The position numbers and the translations under genes are program-made. A DNA stretch of 64,000 nucleotides, taken from contig NZ_VUYQ01000008.1 in NCBI RefSeq assembly GCF_008711155.1, positions 1 to 64,000 on the forward strand, written 5' to 3'. Shown here one piece after another: positions 32,228-41,292 of the stretch; position 1 is the first letter of the stretch; each line of letters begins with the position of its first letter. This DNA is from Dechloromonas sp. CZR5 (GTDB lineage Bacteria; Pseudomonadota; Gammaproteobacteria; Burkholderiales; Rhodocyclaceae). The notes under the pieces were generated by a model. The model was given only the letters and a program-made list of their open reading frames with translations. It searched no databases and had not been told where the DNA came from.

Positions 32228-33253
32228 CTATGAAGACAAATTCATAATCCGGGAATAGAGTTGCTTGAAGCCATCCTCCAGATCGGAATCAAAGCGTGGA
32301 TCACCATTTGCAGCAAAGGCCGTACTGATCTCGGCCCAGTCTTCGCTTTTCAAATGCGAACGGGCCGCCGGCAGAATGGTGTTTTCTTCAAGGTTCATGT
32401 GCTCCCATTGAGCCTCGGAGAATTCATTGACGGCAGTAACAAGACCAGCCAACGCACCAGGAAAATTTCCCAGCTCGGAAGCACATCGATCAACCGCTGA
32501 CTCCATGTTCCGAATCAAAGCATCACCACCGGCGTGCTGTGCCTTCAACAGCGCGATGGCGTCGTTGAACTCCGGGGTACGCTCGCTCAATAGGCGGAAG
32601 AGATAGGCATCCTCTTTCGGATGATGAAGGCGCTCAGGAAAGGCTTTGATGTAGCGAATCATCGAGCGAACCAAGGCCACGTCGAGACTCTTGTTTGTGC
32701 TCGCAACCTCACCCACCAGATGCTGGAGGCCACGCACGACTGCGGCCAGAGAACGATGCTCATCTTGAATAATCCCGATCGCTGTCAGCCGCTCGCGATC
32801 AGGTTGATTACTTTCGACACTGGCAACCAGCACTGGAATAGAACTATTAGACAGCACCTTCTGCGTCTGCGACCCGATGACCAGTGCTCGCAATCCCTTA
32901 TGGCCGTGTGAAGCCATGAAGATCAAGTCACAGCCTTGCGCCTCAGCCTCGGCAAGAATGGCGGCAGCAGGACGGTCGCTGGTACGAACCACCGAGGCAC
33001 AGGGCACCCCCTTGGCTTTTGCCGCAGCCTCGGCTTTTTGTAGAATTCCCCGCGCTTCGCCGGCAACATTGTCGACATATGCGCCAGGCGCTACGGTTCT
33101 CTGCAAAGCCCCCTGATCGGTGGCCGAAAAGTCAGCACGGGCGGTAAAAAAGGTAATTTTTGCCCCCAGTACGGCGGCGAAAGGAACCACCTGGGAAACA
33201 ATTTCGGTGGCCAGTCCGGAACCATCGAGGGGAACCAGAATATGTTTGTACAT
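32228..33253 (-). CDS. Universal stress protein / hemerythrin-like fusion
   Basis: The 341-residue protein has an N-terminal UspA domain (about 1-148: KHILVPLDGSGLA, FMASHGHKGLRALVIGSQTQKV, with the G-x2-G-x9-G(S/T) ATP-site pattern). A hemerythrin-like four-helix domain follows (about 155-330) with candidate iron ligands in DEHRSL, LHHPKEDAYLF, KAQHAGGD and EHMNLEENTILP. Hemerythrins bind O2 or sense NO/O2; the fusion may couple oxygen status to a stress response. It is the last gene of the DUF1302-led operon and ends 17 bp from the dmpQ activator site. Confidence 0.85.
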   Translation of the reverse strand: MYKHILVPLDGSGLATEIVSQVVPFAAVLGAKITFFTARADFSATDQGALQRTVAPGAYVDNVAGEARGILQKAEAAAKAKGVPCASVVRTSDRPAAAILAEAEAQGCDLIFMASHGHKGLRALVIGSQTQKVLSNSSIPVLVASVESNQPDRERLTAIGIIQDEHRSLAAVVRGLQHLVGEVASTNKSLDVALVRSMIRYIKAFPERLHHPKEDAYLFRLLSERTPEFNDAIALLKAQHAGGDALIRNMESAVDRCASELGNFPGALAGLVTAVNEFSEAQWEHMNLEENTILPAARSHLKSEDWAEISTAFAANGDPRFDSDLEDGFKQLYSRIMNLSS

Positions 33254-33292
33254 GGATACCTCTTGCGAATAATCAGCGTGTAATGAAGCTGG

Positions 33293-35689
33293 TCAGATAA
33301 CGACAGGCTTCTTGTGGCGCAACAGGAAATGCCCAAGGGCAGGCAGCAGGATCAGCGCACCAAGCATGTTCCAGACGAACATGAAAGCGAGCAGGATGCC
33401 CATATCGGCCTGAAACTTGATTGGCGAAAAGGCCCAGGTGGCAACTGCGATACCGAGTGTGATACCGGTCAGCACCACGACCTTTCCGGTGAACAAAAGC
33501 GCTTTGTAATAGGCCTCCGACAGACTGAGGCCAGCCTTCAACTGAGCCTGGGTCACGGTCAGCACGTAGAGTGCATAGTCGACGCCAATACCAACCCCCA
33601 GCGCGATGACGGGCAGGGTTGCCACCTTCACGCCGATATTCAGGTAGACCATCAGAGCCTCGCAGAGCACCGAAGTCAGCATCAACGGCAGCACGGCACA
33701 GACCACGGCCCGCCAGGAGCGGAAGGTGATGAAGGCGAGGACGATGACCGCGAGGTAGACCAGCATCAACATCTCGGTGTTGGCCTTCTTGACGACAATG
33801 TTGGTCGCCGCCTCGATGCCGGCGTTGCCGGCCGCCGACAGGAAGCGCAGCTCATCGGTGTTGTGCTCCTTGGCGAAGGCTTCGACCGTCTTCACCACAC
33901 TGTCCAGCGTGTCGGCCTTGTGGTCCTTCAGGTAGGCATAGACCGTCAGCAGATTGCAGTTCTGGTTGAACAGCTCACGAGGTGCCCGGGTAATGATGGC
34001 GTTCAGCATGTCCTGGCTGCGAGGAATCTCGAACCACTTCAGGCTGCCCTCGTTCATGCCGGCTGCTGCCAGCTTGCTCAAGCCGGCAAGCGATGCCGTC
34101 GCCTCGACACCCGGCAGTTGCTGCAACTCGCGCTCCAGTGCATCCACCGCCATCACGGTGTTGTAGTGCGCGCAGTGGAACTGCGGCGTCTTGACCATGA
34201 TGATGTAAACGTCGGAACTGGCTGCGTAGTTGGCGACCATGAAGGCGTTGTCGCGGTTGTAGCGAGAGTCGGGGCGGAGCTCCGGCGCCCCCTGGTCGGT
34301 GTCGCCGATCTTCAACTGGAAGCTGATGGCCAGGCCGACACCCCCCATTACGGTGGCGACGACGATGGCGATCGTCGCCCACTTGCGCTGGGTGAACAGA
34401 TCCAGAAACGCCCAGAACGGATGCTTGGCATGACCGGCATCGGCCGCTTCGGCAAGTTCGGCTTTCAGGCTGCGCTTGGCCGCCTCGGCGCTGACCCCGG
34501 TATAAGAGAGCAGGATGGGCAGCAGGATCAGGTTGGTAAAAATAAGAACCGCCACACCGATACTGGCCGTGATCGCCAGATCCTGAATGACCTGAATCTG
34601 AATCACCATCAACACGGCAAAGCCAACCGCGTCGGCCAGCAGCGCAGTAACCCCCGCCAGGATCAGTCGACGAAAGGTGAAACGGGCGGCAACCAGCTTG
34701 TCGGTACCCCGCCCAATATCCTGCATGATGCCGTTCATCTTCTGCGCACCGTGGCTCATGCCAATGGCAAAAACCAGAAAAGGCACGAGCACCGAATACG
34801 GATCCAGCTCAAAACCCAGCGTCGGCAACAGGCCGAGCAACCAGATGACGGCAACCACCGAACAAACCACAACCAGCACCGTGCTTCGCAGGCAGCGGGT
34901 GTACCAGAACAGCACAGCAGTACAGATCGCGATCGCTACCGCAAAGAAGACCAGAACCTGCTGCAGGCCGTCGAGCAGATCACCCACCACCTTGGCAAAG
35001 CCGGTGATATGAATCTTGATATCGTCGTTTTCATACTTGGCGCGCATCTCTTCCAGACGGCGCGACAAATCGTTGTAATCGATCCTCGCCCCGGTTTCCT
35101 GAACCTTGTCCTGCAGCGGCACAAGAATGATGCTCGACTGGAAATTGCTGGCGATCAGTTGACCGATCTCGCCGGAGCGCTCCACATTGACACGAACCTG
35201 ATCCAGGCTGGCAGTTGAACCGTCATAGTCATCGGGGATGACCGGACCGCCATCCAGGCCCTCTTCAGTCACCCCTGTCCAGCGCACCGCCGGGGTCCAC
35301 AGCGATTTCATGAAGGGACGATCAACACCCGGATAGAGAAACACCTCGTCGTTGATCTTGCGCACAACGTCGAGATATTCGGCATCGAAAATATTGCCTT
35401 TCCTGGTCTCCACTGCGATACGCAGGGTGTTTCCCGCGCCGGCAAGCTCGCCCCGGTTTTCCAGGAAATTGGCGATGTACTCGTGCTTGGTGGGAATCAT
35501 CTTCTCAAAAGCGGCATTGAGAGAGAGTCCCGTAGCCTGATAGCCGAGGACAATGGTCGACAGCAGGCACAGAAGAACGATGAACAAGCGGTTATTGAAC
35601 AGTGCCCGTTCAATCACTGAACCGGACTTCGGATCGAAGTCCTGAAGAGAGACAGCCCCTGCATTGGGGTCGGATGCGACGTAACTCAT
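33293..35689 (-). CDS. RND/MMPL-family transporter
   Basis: The 798-residue inner-membrane protein has two repeats, each with a first transmembrane helix (FIVLLCLLSTIVLGYQ near 33), a periplasmic loop, and a cluster of five helices (about 230-390 and 635-790). The helix-4 motif GMSHGAQKMNG and its repeat GVGIGVDYALYVL are typical of the MMPL/HAE3-like subgroup. The group often travels with DUF1302, DUF1329 and YCF48 proteins in gene sets for hydrophobic substrates. Its ATG overlaps the YCF48 gene stop (ATGA). The cargo and direction of transport are unknown. Confidence 0.88.
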   Translation of the reverse strand: MSYVASDPNAGAVSLQDFDPKSGSVIERALFNNRLFIVLLCLLSTIVLGYQATGLSLNAAFEKMIPTKHEYIANFLENRGELAGAGNTLRIAVETRKGNIFDAEYLDVVRKINDEVFLYPGVDRPFMKSLWTPAVRWTGVTEEGLDGGPVIPDDYDGSTASLDQVRVNVERSGEIGQLIASNFQSSIILVPLQDKVQETGARIDYNDLSRRLEEMRAKYENDDIKIHITGFAKVVGDLLDGLQQVLVFFAVAIAICTAVLFWYTRCLRSTVLVVVCSVVAVIWLLGLLPTLGFELDPYSVLVPFLVFAIGMSHGAQKMNGIMQDIGRGTDKLVAARFTFRRLILAGVTALLADAVGFAVLMVIQIQVIQDLAITASIGVAVLIFTNLILLPILLSYTGVSAEAAKRSLKAELAEAADAGHAKHPFWAFLDLFTQRKWATIAIVVATVMGGVGLAISFQLKIGDTDQGAPELRPDSRYNRDNAFMVANYAASSDVYIIMVKTPQFHCAHYNTVMAVDALERELQQLPGVEATASLAGLSKLAAAGMNEGSLKWFEIPRSQDMLNAIITRAPRELFNQNCNLLTVYAYLKDHKADTLDSVVKTVEAFAKEHNTDELRFLSAAGNAGIEAATNIVVKKANTEMLMLVYLAVIVLAFITFRSWRAVVCAVLPLMLTSVLCEALMVYLNIGVKVATLPVIALGVGIGVDYALYVLTVTQAQLKAGLSLSEAYYKALLFTGKVVVLTGITLGIAVATWAFSPIKFQADMGILLAFMFVWNMLGALILLPALGHFLLRHKKPVVI

Positions 35690-36801
35690 TTCTTTTGCTC
35701 CATACGGAGGGCTTCAGGGGCAATGCGCATGACGCCGCGCTGCGTCGAGGCAACAAGCGCCCCATCGTCGGCCTCCACGAGGCCGGTAGCTGAATTCATC
35801 TTGATATTGGCAACGCTGGCGAAAGTGGCACCAGAGTCCTGGCTTAGCAGCAGGCGACCGGCTTCATCGACGATGGCCAAACGTCCATCGCGCAGCCGGA
35901 TACCGGCTGTCAGGGTGACCGGCAGACCGGCGTCGACCTTGGACCACGTCTTGCCTTGGTCAGTCGAGCGGAAGGCGTTGCCGCGCAATCCGAATACGAC
36001 AATCGCGCCATCCTCGGCGACGACGGAACCAAACAAGGTTCCCGGGTAATTGATTGCCAACGACCTGAAAGTCTGGCCGCCATCAACTGAACGCAACAGG
36101 ATGCCTTGTTCGCCGGTGATCAAAAGATCCTTGTCGGCGATGGCCACGTTGTACAGATGGCGGGATTTCGGGTTTTCGATTTGGCCGACCAGAGATGACC
36201 ACGTCTTGCCGCCATCGCTGGTGGTAAAAGCCAGGCCGTAAGCGCCAATCACGAAACCGCGCTGCTGATCGAAAAAGAAGGCGTCGAGGAAAGGCTTGTC
36301 AGCGCCGTCGGCTACCAGGCCCTGCGCGTCACGCTGACGACGTGTCGGCGCTGCAGATCCGTTTGCGGCAGCGTCAGCCGCCGCCAACTCGATGGTTGCG
36401 GCCAATTTTCCTTCCAGTTGCCGGACCCAGGTTTCGCCACCGTCCGCAGTCTTGAGCACCACGCCACTGTGGCCGACCGCCCAGCCGGTATTTTCAGAAA
36501 CGAAACGAACCCCCGCCAATGCCACGCTGGTTGGGACAGACTTGGCCTGTCGCCAACTCTGTCCGTTGTCATCGGAGAGCAACACGATGCTGCGCTCGCC
36601 GACCGCCACCAGGCGCTTCCCTGCGACCGCAACGGCCGTCAGCACAGCGGACTTGGCACGTTCACTCAAGCGCGCCGGCTGCTCCAGCACATCACGACTG
36701 TTGCCACCTTCGGCACCGACAGCCAACCCATTGACGAGGCTCAGGCTTGCCAAAAAAATGGCGGCACCGAGCCATCGCGACGTTTTTCCACGCGCGTTCA
36801 T
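35686..36801 (-). CDS. YCF48/BNR-repeat periplasmic protein
   Basis: The 371-residue product has an N-terminal signal segment (WLGAAIFLASLSLVNGLAVGA), then a beta-propeller with several repeats of the S-x-D-G/N-G-x-(T/S)-W type: LLSDDNGQSWRQ, KTADGGETWVRQ, TTSDGGKTWSSL, RSVDGGQTFRSL, RSTDQGKTWSKV and LSQDSGATFAS. Related proteins are encoded beside RND/MMPL transporters and may act as periplasmic scaffolds. The start at 36801 has GGGAA upstream; the in-frame TTG at 36813 is less likely. Confidence 0.85.
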   Translation of the reverse strand: MNARGKTSRWLGAAIFLASLSLVNGLAVGAEGGNSRDVLEQPARLSERAKSAVLTAVAVAGKRLVAVGERSIVLLSDDNGQSWRQAKSVPTSVALAGVRFVSENTGWAVGHSGVVLKTADGGETWVRQLEGKLAATIELAAADAAANGSAAPTRRQRDAQGLVADGADKPFLDAFFFDQQRGFVIGAYGLAFTTSDGGKTWSSLVGQIENPKSRHLYNVAIADKDLLITGEQGILLRSVDGGQTFRSLAINYPGTLFGSVVAEDGAIVVFGLRGNAFRSTDQGKTWSKVDAGLPVTLTAGIRLRDGRLAIVDEAGRLLLSQDSGATFASVANIKMNSATGLVEADDGALVASTQRGVMRIAPEALRMEQKK

Positions 36802-36882
36802 GTGTATTCCCAAACGGATGAATCAGAACCGGGGAACCCGATTCAAGGGATGCCGGAGGAACCCCCCGGCATCGAACGTCAA

Positions 36883-38226
36883 TTAACGGCTAGCGTCAGC
36901 CGCTATCGCGTCGCCGGTGAAGTAATTCTCCGACTTGCGTTGCGGCAGGACCTTGAAGGAATCAAGGAACTGAACCGTGCTCATCGTGCTCTTCTGCAGG
37001 TCAAATACCGAGACCGGCTTGATAACAACCGCCGGAATGGCCGGCACGACAAACGGATAGACCTGCGACGTGCGCCAAAGCTTGCCTTCGGTGTCATAGC
37101 CATCCATCAGGACCAACAACCATGTGTCCTCGTCCAGATAGTAGCGACGCTTCGGCACTGCATGACGCTTGCCACTGGCGACAGTCGCTTCAACTTCCCA
37201 CACCCGATGCAGTTCCCAGCGCAGTTTGTCCGGATTCATGTGCCCTTTGGCAAAGGCCTCCTGCTCCTTGGCGGTTACCAGGGTGTTGGCGTTGTACGGC
37301 ACGTACATTTCCTTCTTGCCAACCAGCTTCCACTGATAGCGATCCGGGTGACCCATTATGCCCATCACTTCATCAAAGTAATTGGCGCCGGACGAAACAA
37401 AGTCGGGGGTGTCGTAAGCAACGGTCGGAGCGCGACGGACACGGCGCTGACCAACCAGGTATTGCCATGTCTGGCGCGGGGTAGCTGAGTCAACACCATC
37501 ACGAATAACCAGCGACTCACCGGCCTTGAACGGCGGAGCGACGGTGGAGAAGCGCTGCAGGAAGTATTCGCCGCTCCACTTTTCAACCGAGCCATCCTTG
37601 AAGTAGTAGGGATACTGATTGACCTGTTCGTTCTGAGTAGCGAGCGTGCGGCCACCATCGGCAGCGGTGATGATGTTCTTGAAGGAGACCTCAGTCGCTT
37701 CCGCCTCGACGCGCAGCAGATAATTCCAGATGGCCTCGACACCTTCCTTCGGAATCGGGAACGGAATGCCGCCGTAGCAGCCTTCCACCGAATTACCGCC
37801 AGCCTTGGTCTTGCAGTGCGTAGCATTCTTGAAGGTGTTGTCATAGACGAATTGCGGCGCCACTGCAGTGCGGTGCGTCGGGTAGACGTCAATCCGGAAA
37901 GTTTCCGGATATTTCTTCATGAGCGCCTGGGTACCTTCACTGAGCTTGTCGGCGAATTGAGCCATGTTTTTGGCATTGATCTGCACGACAGGCTTTTCAT
38001 TCGGGAATGGCTGAGTCGGAATATCCCCGGCCTTTGGACTCGAAGCGACAGTCTTCTTGCCATCCCACGCGGGAATACTGCCATCCTTGTTGCCGGCTTT
38101 TTCACCACCCAGCGGCGTCAAGGTCGATTTCAACTTACTCGCTTCATCAGCCGTAACGGCCGCAAAGACGGTGGTGGTGCCAGCCATCAAAGCAACGATG
38201 GCGGCGCACAACATAGTTTTTTTCAT
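36883..38226 (-). CDS. DUF1329 outer-membrane-associated protein
   Basis: The 447-residue product has a signal peptide (MKKTMLCAAIVALMAGTTTVFA) followed by AVTADEASKLKSTLTPLGGEKAGN, the standard DUF1329 beginning. Later family segments include RVRRAPTVAYDTPDF and MGHPDRYQWKLVGKKEMYVPYN. The fold is LolA/LolB-like (family knowledge), suggesting handling of a hydrophobic ligand or lipid in the periplasm. It is paired with DUF1302, 21 bp apart. Confidence 0.9.
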   Translation of the reverse strand: MKKTMLCAAIVALMAGTTTVFAAVTADEASKLKSTLTPLGGEKAGNKDGSIPAWDGKKTVASSPKAGDIPTQPFPNEKPVVQINAKNMAQFADKLSEGTQALMKKYPETFRIDVYPTHRTAVAPQFVYDNTFKNATHCKTKAGGNSVEGCYGGIPFPIPKEGVEAIWNYLLRVEAEATEVSFKNIITAADGGRTLATQNEQVNQYPYYFKDGSVEKWSGEYFLQRFSTVAPPFKAGESLVIRDGVDSATPRQTWQYLVGQRRVRRAPTVAYDTPDFVSSGANYFDEVMGIMGHPDRYQWKLVGKKEMYVPYNANTLVTAKEQEAFAKGHMNPDKLRWELHRVWEVEATVASGKRHAVPKRRYYLDEDTWLLVLMDGYDTEGKLWRTSQVYPFVVPAIPAVVIKPVSVFDLQKSTMSTVQFLDSFKVLPQRKSENYFTGDAIAADASR

Positions 38227-38247
38227 GATTTATGTCTCCTTTATGAC

Positions 38248-39969
38248 TTAGAAGGTGCGCTGAACTGAGAGCGAAATGAAGTCCCGGTCGCCATGGAAGT
38301 TCTTGTAGGACAAGGCTGGAGGGAATTGCTGGTCGATGACAGCATCTTTGGGTCCGAAATACTTCGTGTAATTCAGGCTAGTCTGCCAAGTCTTCTGATA
38401 TTCCCCCTTGATACCGATGCTGAAATTGCCACCGCGCTCAGAAGGCATTAGCGCCGAAACTCCTGCTACCGAGGAATGGCCGTTGATGCCATAACCAACG
38501 CCGATCGGTACCTGCAAATCCAGGCCAGGCAAGACCTGGAAGTATTCAGGCTGAAACACGAATTGAATTGCCGAAGCCGTTTTGGTTGCATTCGGATCAA
38601 GCTGGTCGGCGTTCTTGGTAATCCGCATGCGCTGGTTGTAGGCGAACTCACCAATAAAGCTGGCGCCATGCCACAGCGGAGTGGCACCCAGAACGCTGAT
38701 TGCGGAAAGATTGAAATGGAGGGAGTCGCCCACCGGGTAGGCTGGATTACCAGCACCATCAGCACCAAAGTTAGCAACCTGCGCAAGGTTTACCAGGACC
38801 CCTCGCGCGACCATGGGCATATTCTTTCGGATGGAAAGCTCTGCCGCAACGTTGGTCTCGCCCACCAGGGTGCTGATACTTGCACCATAGGTTTTAATCT
38901 TTTCGCCATAAACCAATGCGTAGTCACCCACATCCACCACGCCCGAGGCCAACATACCTTGGGCATTTTGGCCAGGACGAGCGTAAAACTGGGGCATTTT
39001 GTCGTGGAATTGAGCCGCGTAAAGGCCGAACTCGGAGTCACCCAGCTTGAACTTCACCTGAGCACCGCCTTGGCCAGAGTCTTTAGCCTTCAGGTCTTGG
39101 CCGCGGTGCAGCGCGACATTCGGCCCGCCGCCCGGGAAGACGATGCTTTCACCACCGGCATCCGCAAAGTCGGTAAAACTGAAATAGCTGCCGGCGGCCG
39201 GAATGCGGTTTTTCTTCCACTCAAATTGATAGTAGGCGCCGACCGTCAAATTCGGGGTGATTTGGATTTGTGTGGAAAGCTGTTTGACCGGCAGGGCTAT
39301 TTCCTTGAACTGCGAGTTCGGCACGGACAATGCGCGTACAAGATCCAGCGGGGTCTGCGCTGCGGCAATGCCGTTGTAGCCGAAAAACAGGGTTTCACCG
39401 TAAAGCTGGGTGAACTGGCCACCCTTGACATTCACGTTCATGTCAGCCGGCGTGAAATTGCCATATACGAAGGCGTCCCGGAACTCTGCGTTCTGTGCCT
39501 GCTTACGAGTAGCGCTAGTAAACTGGTTATACGGAACCGAGGTGGAATTCACATAAGCAGTACCGTTATTGTCGTTCGTGTGGTTATAGACATCGTCGTA
39601 CCAGGCCGCACCGCTAACCCGGAAGCCATACGCGTTCTTGAATCGAAAATCGAACTCGGACAGAAGATCCAGTCGATTGGTGATCATCGAACCTTTTTTG
39701 AAATTATTGTCACCGTCATTGACGTTACGCTGCATCGTGCCAGGACCGGGATCCCCTGCAACCGCATTATCGGGATTGGCGACACGCCAACCTGCGCTGT
39801 ACTTGACCGTGTTGTCCCAGGACATTTTTACATCTGGATTTCCAACATCAATAGTGCCTGCCTGCGCCACACCTGCCGCGACGACACCAACGAAAGCGCC
39901 GGCCATATTCAAAACCAAGCGCTTGAGACGAAGACCTCCAAACTGCTTCGTTTCATAAGTTATTTGCAT
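38248..39969 (-). CDS. DUF1302 outer-membrane beta-barrel protein
   Basis: The 573-residue precursor has a signal peptide (about residues 17-37, LVLNMAGAFVGVVAAGVAQA), an N-terminal plug-like region (TIDVGNPDVKMSWDNTVKYSAGWR), many amphipathic strands and a terminal aromatic residue (LSVQRTF), as in outer-membrane channels. DUF1302 proteins commonly accompany DUF1329 and RND/MMPL genes in hydrocarbon, terpene or aromatic gene sets, so uptake or export of an aromatic is plausible. First gene of its operon, under promoter motif D. GGAGGGA precedes the start. Confidence 0.88.
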   Translation of the reverse strand: MQITYETKQFGGLRLKRLVLNMAGAFVGVVAAGVAQAGTIDVGNPDVKMSWDNTVKYSAGWRVANPDNAVAGDPGPGTMQRNVNDGDNNFKKGSMITNRLDLLSEFDFRFKNAYGFRVSGAAWYDDVYNHTNDNNGTAYVNSTSVPYNQFTSATRKQAQNAEFRDAFVYGNFTPADMNVNVKGGQFTQLYGETLFFGYNGIAAAQTPLDLVRALSVPNSQFKEIALPVKQLSTQIQITPNLTVGAYYQFEWKKNRIPAAGSYFSFTDFADAGGESIVFPGGGPNVALHRGQDLKAKDSGQGGAQVKFKLGDSEFGLYAAQFHDKMPQFYARPGQNAQGMLASGVVDVGDYALVYGEKIKTYGASISTLVGETNVAAELSIRKNMPMVARGVLVNLAQVANFGADGAGNPAYPVGDSLHFNLSAISVLGATPLWHGASFIGEFAYNQRMRITKNADQLDPNATKTASAIQFVFQPEYFQVLPGLDLQVPIGVGYGINGHSSVAGVSALMPSERGGNFSIGIKGEYQKTWQTSLNYTKYFGPKDAVIDQQFPPALSYKNFHGDRDFISLSVQRTF

Positions 39970-40058
39970 TTGTCCCTCCAGTAATTGTTTGACTGTGAAT
40001 CCGCAAAAGTCTCGACTCAGCCCCCAAAATCAGGGTAACCAGCCAATCTCTACATGCA

Positions 40059-40124
40059 AATTTACGTGACAACAGAATTGCCGTCCAATACCATATAACC
40101 AACCAATCAATACCTTTAAAGTAT
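40059..40124 (-). promoter_or_regulatory. LysR-type promoter motif D for the DUF1302 operon
   Basis: On the minus strand: ATACTTTAAAGGTAT (40124-40110), 19 bp, TATTGGACGGCAA (40090-40078); TTGGAC as -35 and TAAATT (40064-40059) as -10 with an 18-bp spacer. About 90 bp upstream of the DUF1302 start. Confidence 0.7.
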
Positions 40125-40167
40125 GAAAAAGGTCGTATCCAGCCTGATTTGTCCTCACTTCACACTG

Positions 40168-40247
40168 AAAAAACGGGGGGCTTTAAGCCCCCCAAAAATG
40201 CAGAGAGAGACATTCACGCACAACAGGAGACTCGCTTCTGTTGTTGA
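40168..40247 (-). ncRNA. Candidate small RNA, about 80 nt, under promoter motif E
   Basis: Between the divergent DUF1302 and LysR genes there is a complete minus-strand unit: promoter motif E, a 5' hairpin (ACAACAG/CTGTTGT arms, 40244-40220) starting within a few bases of the predicted start site, a linker with CUCUCUCU, and a strong rho-independent terminator (GGGGGGC-TTAAA-GCCCCCC then GTTTTTT, 40193-40168). The T-run exists only on the minus strand. No ORF with a ribosome-binding site lies within. The hairpin region carries GUCUCC, complementary to Shine-Dalgarno sequences. Expression is inferred. Confidence 0.5.
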
Positions 40248-40251
40248 TTAC

Positions 40252-40318
40252 AGGTTAGTAAATGCGGAGATATACTGTCCAATACCGATTTAAACCCATA
40301 TCCATACCTTGCAGATAT
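40252..40318 (-). promoter_or_regulatory. LysR-type promoter motif E
   Basis: On the minus strand: ATATCTGCAAGGTAT (40318-40304), 19 bp, TATTGGACAGTAT (40284-40272); TTGGAC as -35 and TACTAA (40260-40255) or TAACCT (40257-40252) as -10. It fires away from the LysR gene, towards the small-RNA terminator, and may also mediate autoregulation of lysR. Confidence 0.65.
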
Positions 40319-40362
40319 GGACTTATCGGTACCCACTCAACCAGAAACACATGGAAACGATC

Positions 40363-41259
40363 ATGGATCTCCGGCACCTGAAATATTTCATTGCTGTAGC
40401 GGAAGAACTCAACATTGGAAGAGCGGCACTTCGCTTACATATTTCCCAGCCACCACTGACCAGGCAAATACAGCAACTTGAGGAGGAACTCGACGTCCAG
40501 TTGCTGATTCGCACACCACGCGGCGTTGAACTCACGCAGGCTGGAGAAATGTTTCTGGAAGAAGCACGAAATATTCGATCGCTGGTAGAACAGGCCATCG
40601 AACGCACCAAACGGGCAGGGCAAGGAAAACTGGGCCGATTGGATATCGGCATTTTCGGCACAGGAATCCTAAATACGATTCCAAAGCTTCTTCAATTGTT
40701 CAGGGACGACCATCCGGATGTGCGAGTCGTTTTGCATACGATGACCAAAAATGAGCAAATTGAAGCGCTGCGCCAAAAACGGATTACCGTCGGCTTCAAC
40801 CGCATCATGTCCCCTCTACCAGATATAACCTGTGAGTTGATCATGCGCGAACCACTCTTTCTTGCGGTTCATAACAGCCATCCGCTTAGCAAGAATGTCT
40901 CTGTATCGGTTAAGGAACTGTCAAAGCATCCGCTGGTACTCTTTCCAACCGGCCCTCGCCCCAACTTTGTCGATCGGGTGTTAGAGATTTGCGGACATAT
41001 GGGTTTTATTCCGGAGATTTCTCAAATCGTCGGCGACGCAGTGACTGGGGTCGCCCTGGTTGCAGGGGGATTTGGCATATCAGTGGTCCCGGAATCAGTG
41101 ATCACTTTTAAACCACCTGGTATCGTCTATTTGCCGTTTGATGACTGGCTTACCGGGAAAGTGGATCTCAGTTGCATCTATAGAAAAGATGATGAGTCCC
41201 CAATTCTCAAGGCCTTCCTGATTGCGGTTAATAAATTTCGGGAACAGCACAAAGGCTAA
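40363..41259 (+). CDS. LysR-family transcriptional regulator (CatM/BenM-like)
   Basis: A 298-residue LTTR with an N-terminal winged helix-turn-helix (MDLRHLKYFIAVAEELNIGR, SQPPLTRQIQQLEEELDVQL) and an effector domain like those of CatM/BenM/CatR. Such regulators respond to muconates or related catabolites; 2-hydroxymuconate or a pathway intermediate is a reasonable guess here. The ATG at 40363 matches the family N-terminus and has GGAAA upstream; in-frame upstream ATGs are not conserved. It is likely the protein recognising the ATAC-N7-GTAT boxes at 14051, 26114, 40124 and 40318, and perhaps 6632. Confidence 0.92.
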   Translation: MDLRHLKYFIAVAEELNIGRAALRLHISQPPLTRQIQQLEEELDVQLLIRTPRGVELTQAGEMFLEEARNIRSLVEQAIERTKRAGQGKLGRLDIGIFGTGILNTIPKLLQLFRDDHPDVRVVLHTMTKNEQIEALRQKRITVGFNRIMSPLPDITCELIMREPLFLAVHNSHPLSKNVSVSVKELSKHPLVLFPTGPRPNFVDRVLEICGHMGFIPEISQIVGDAVTGVALVAGGFGISVVPESVITFKPPGIVYLPFDDWLTGKVDLSCIYRKDDESPILKAFLIAVNKFREQHKG

Positions 41260-41292
41260 ATAGCTGAACACGAAAACAGCACGACATATTGT

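Noticed and set aside
33314..35218. 634-codon plus-strand ORF over the RND gene
   Set aside because: Rich in His/Gln/Arg with no hydrophobic or domain pattern, the usual look of an antisense frame of a membrane protein.
40175..40193. Terminator for a plus-strand transcript
   Set aside because: On the plus strand the hairpin is followed by AAAAATG, so no U-run; only the minus orientation makes a terminator.
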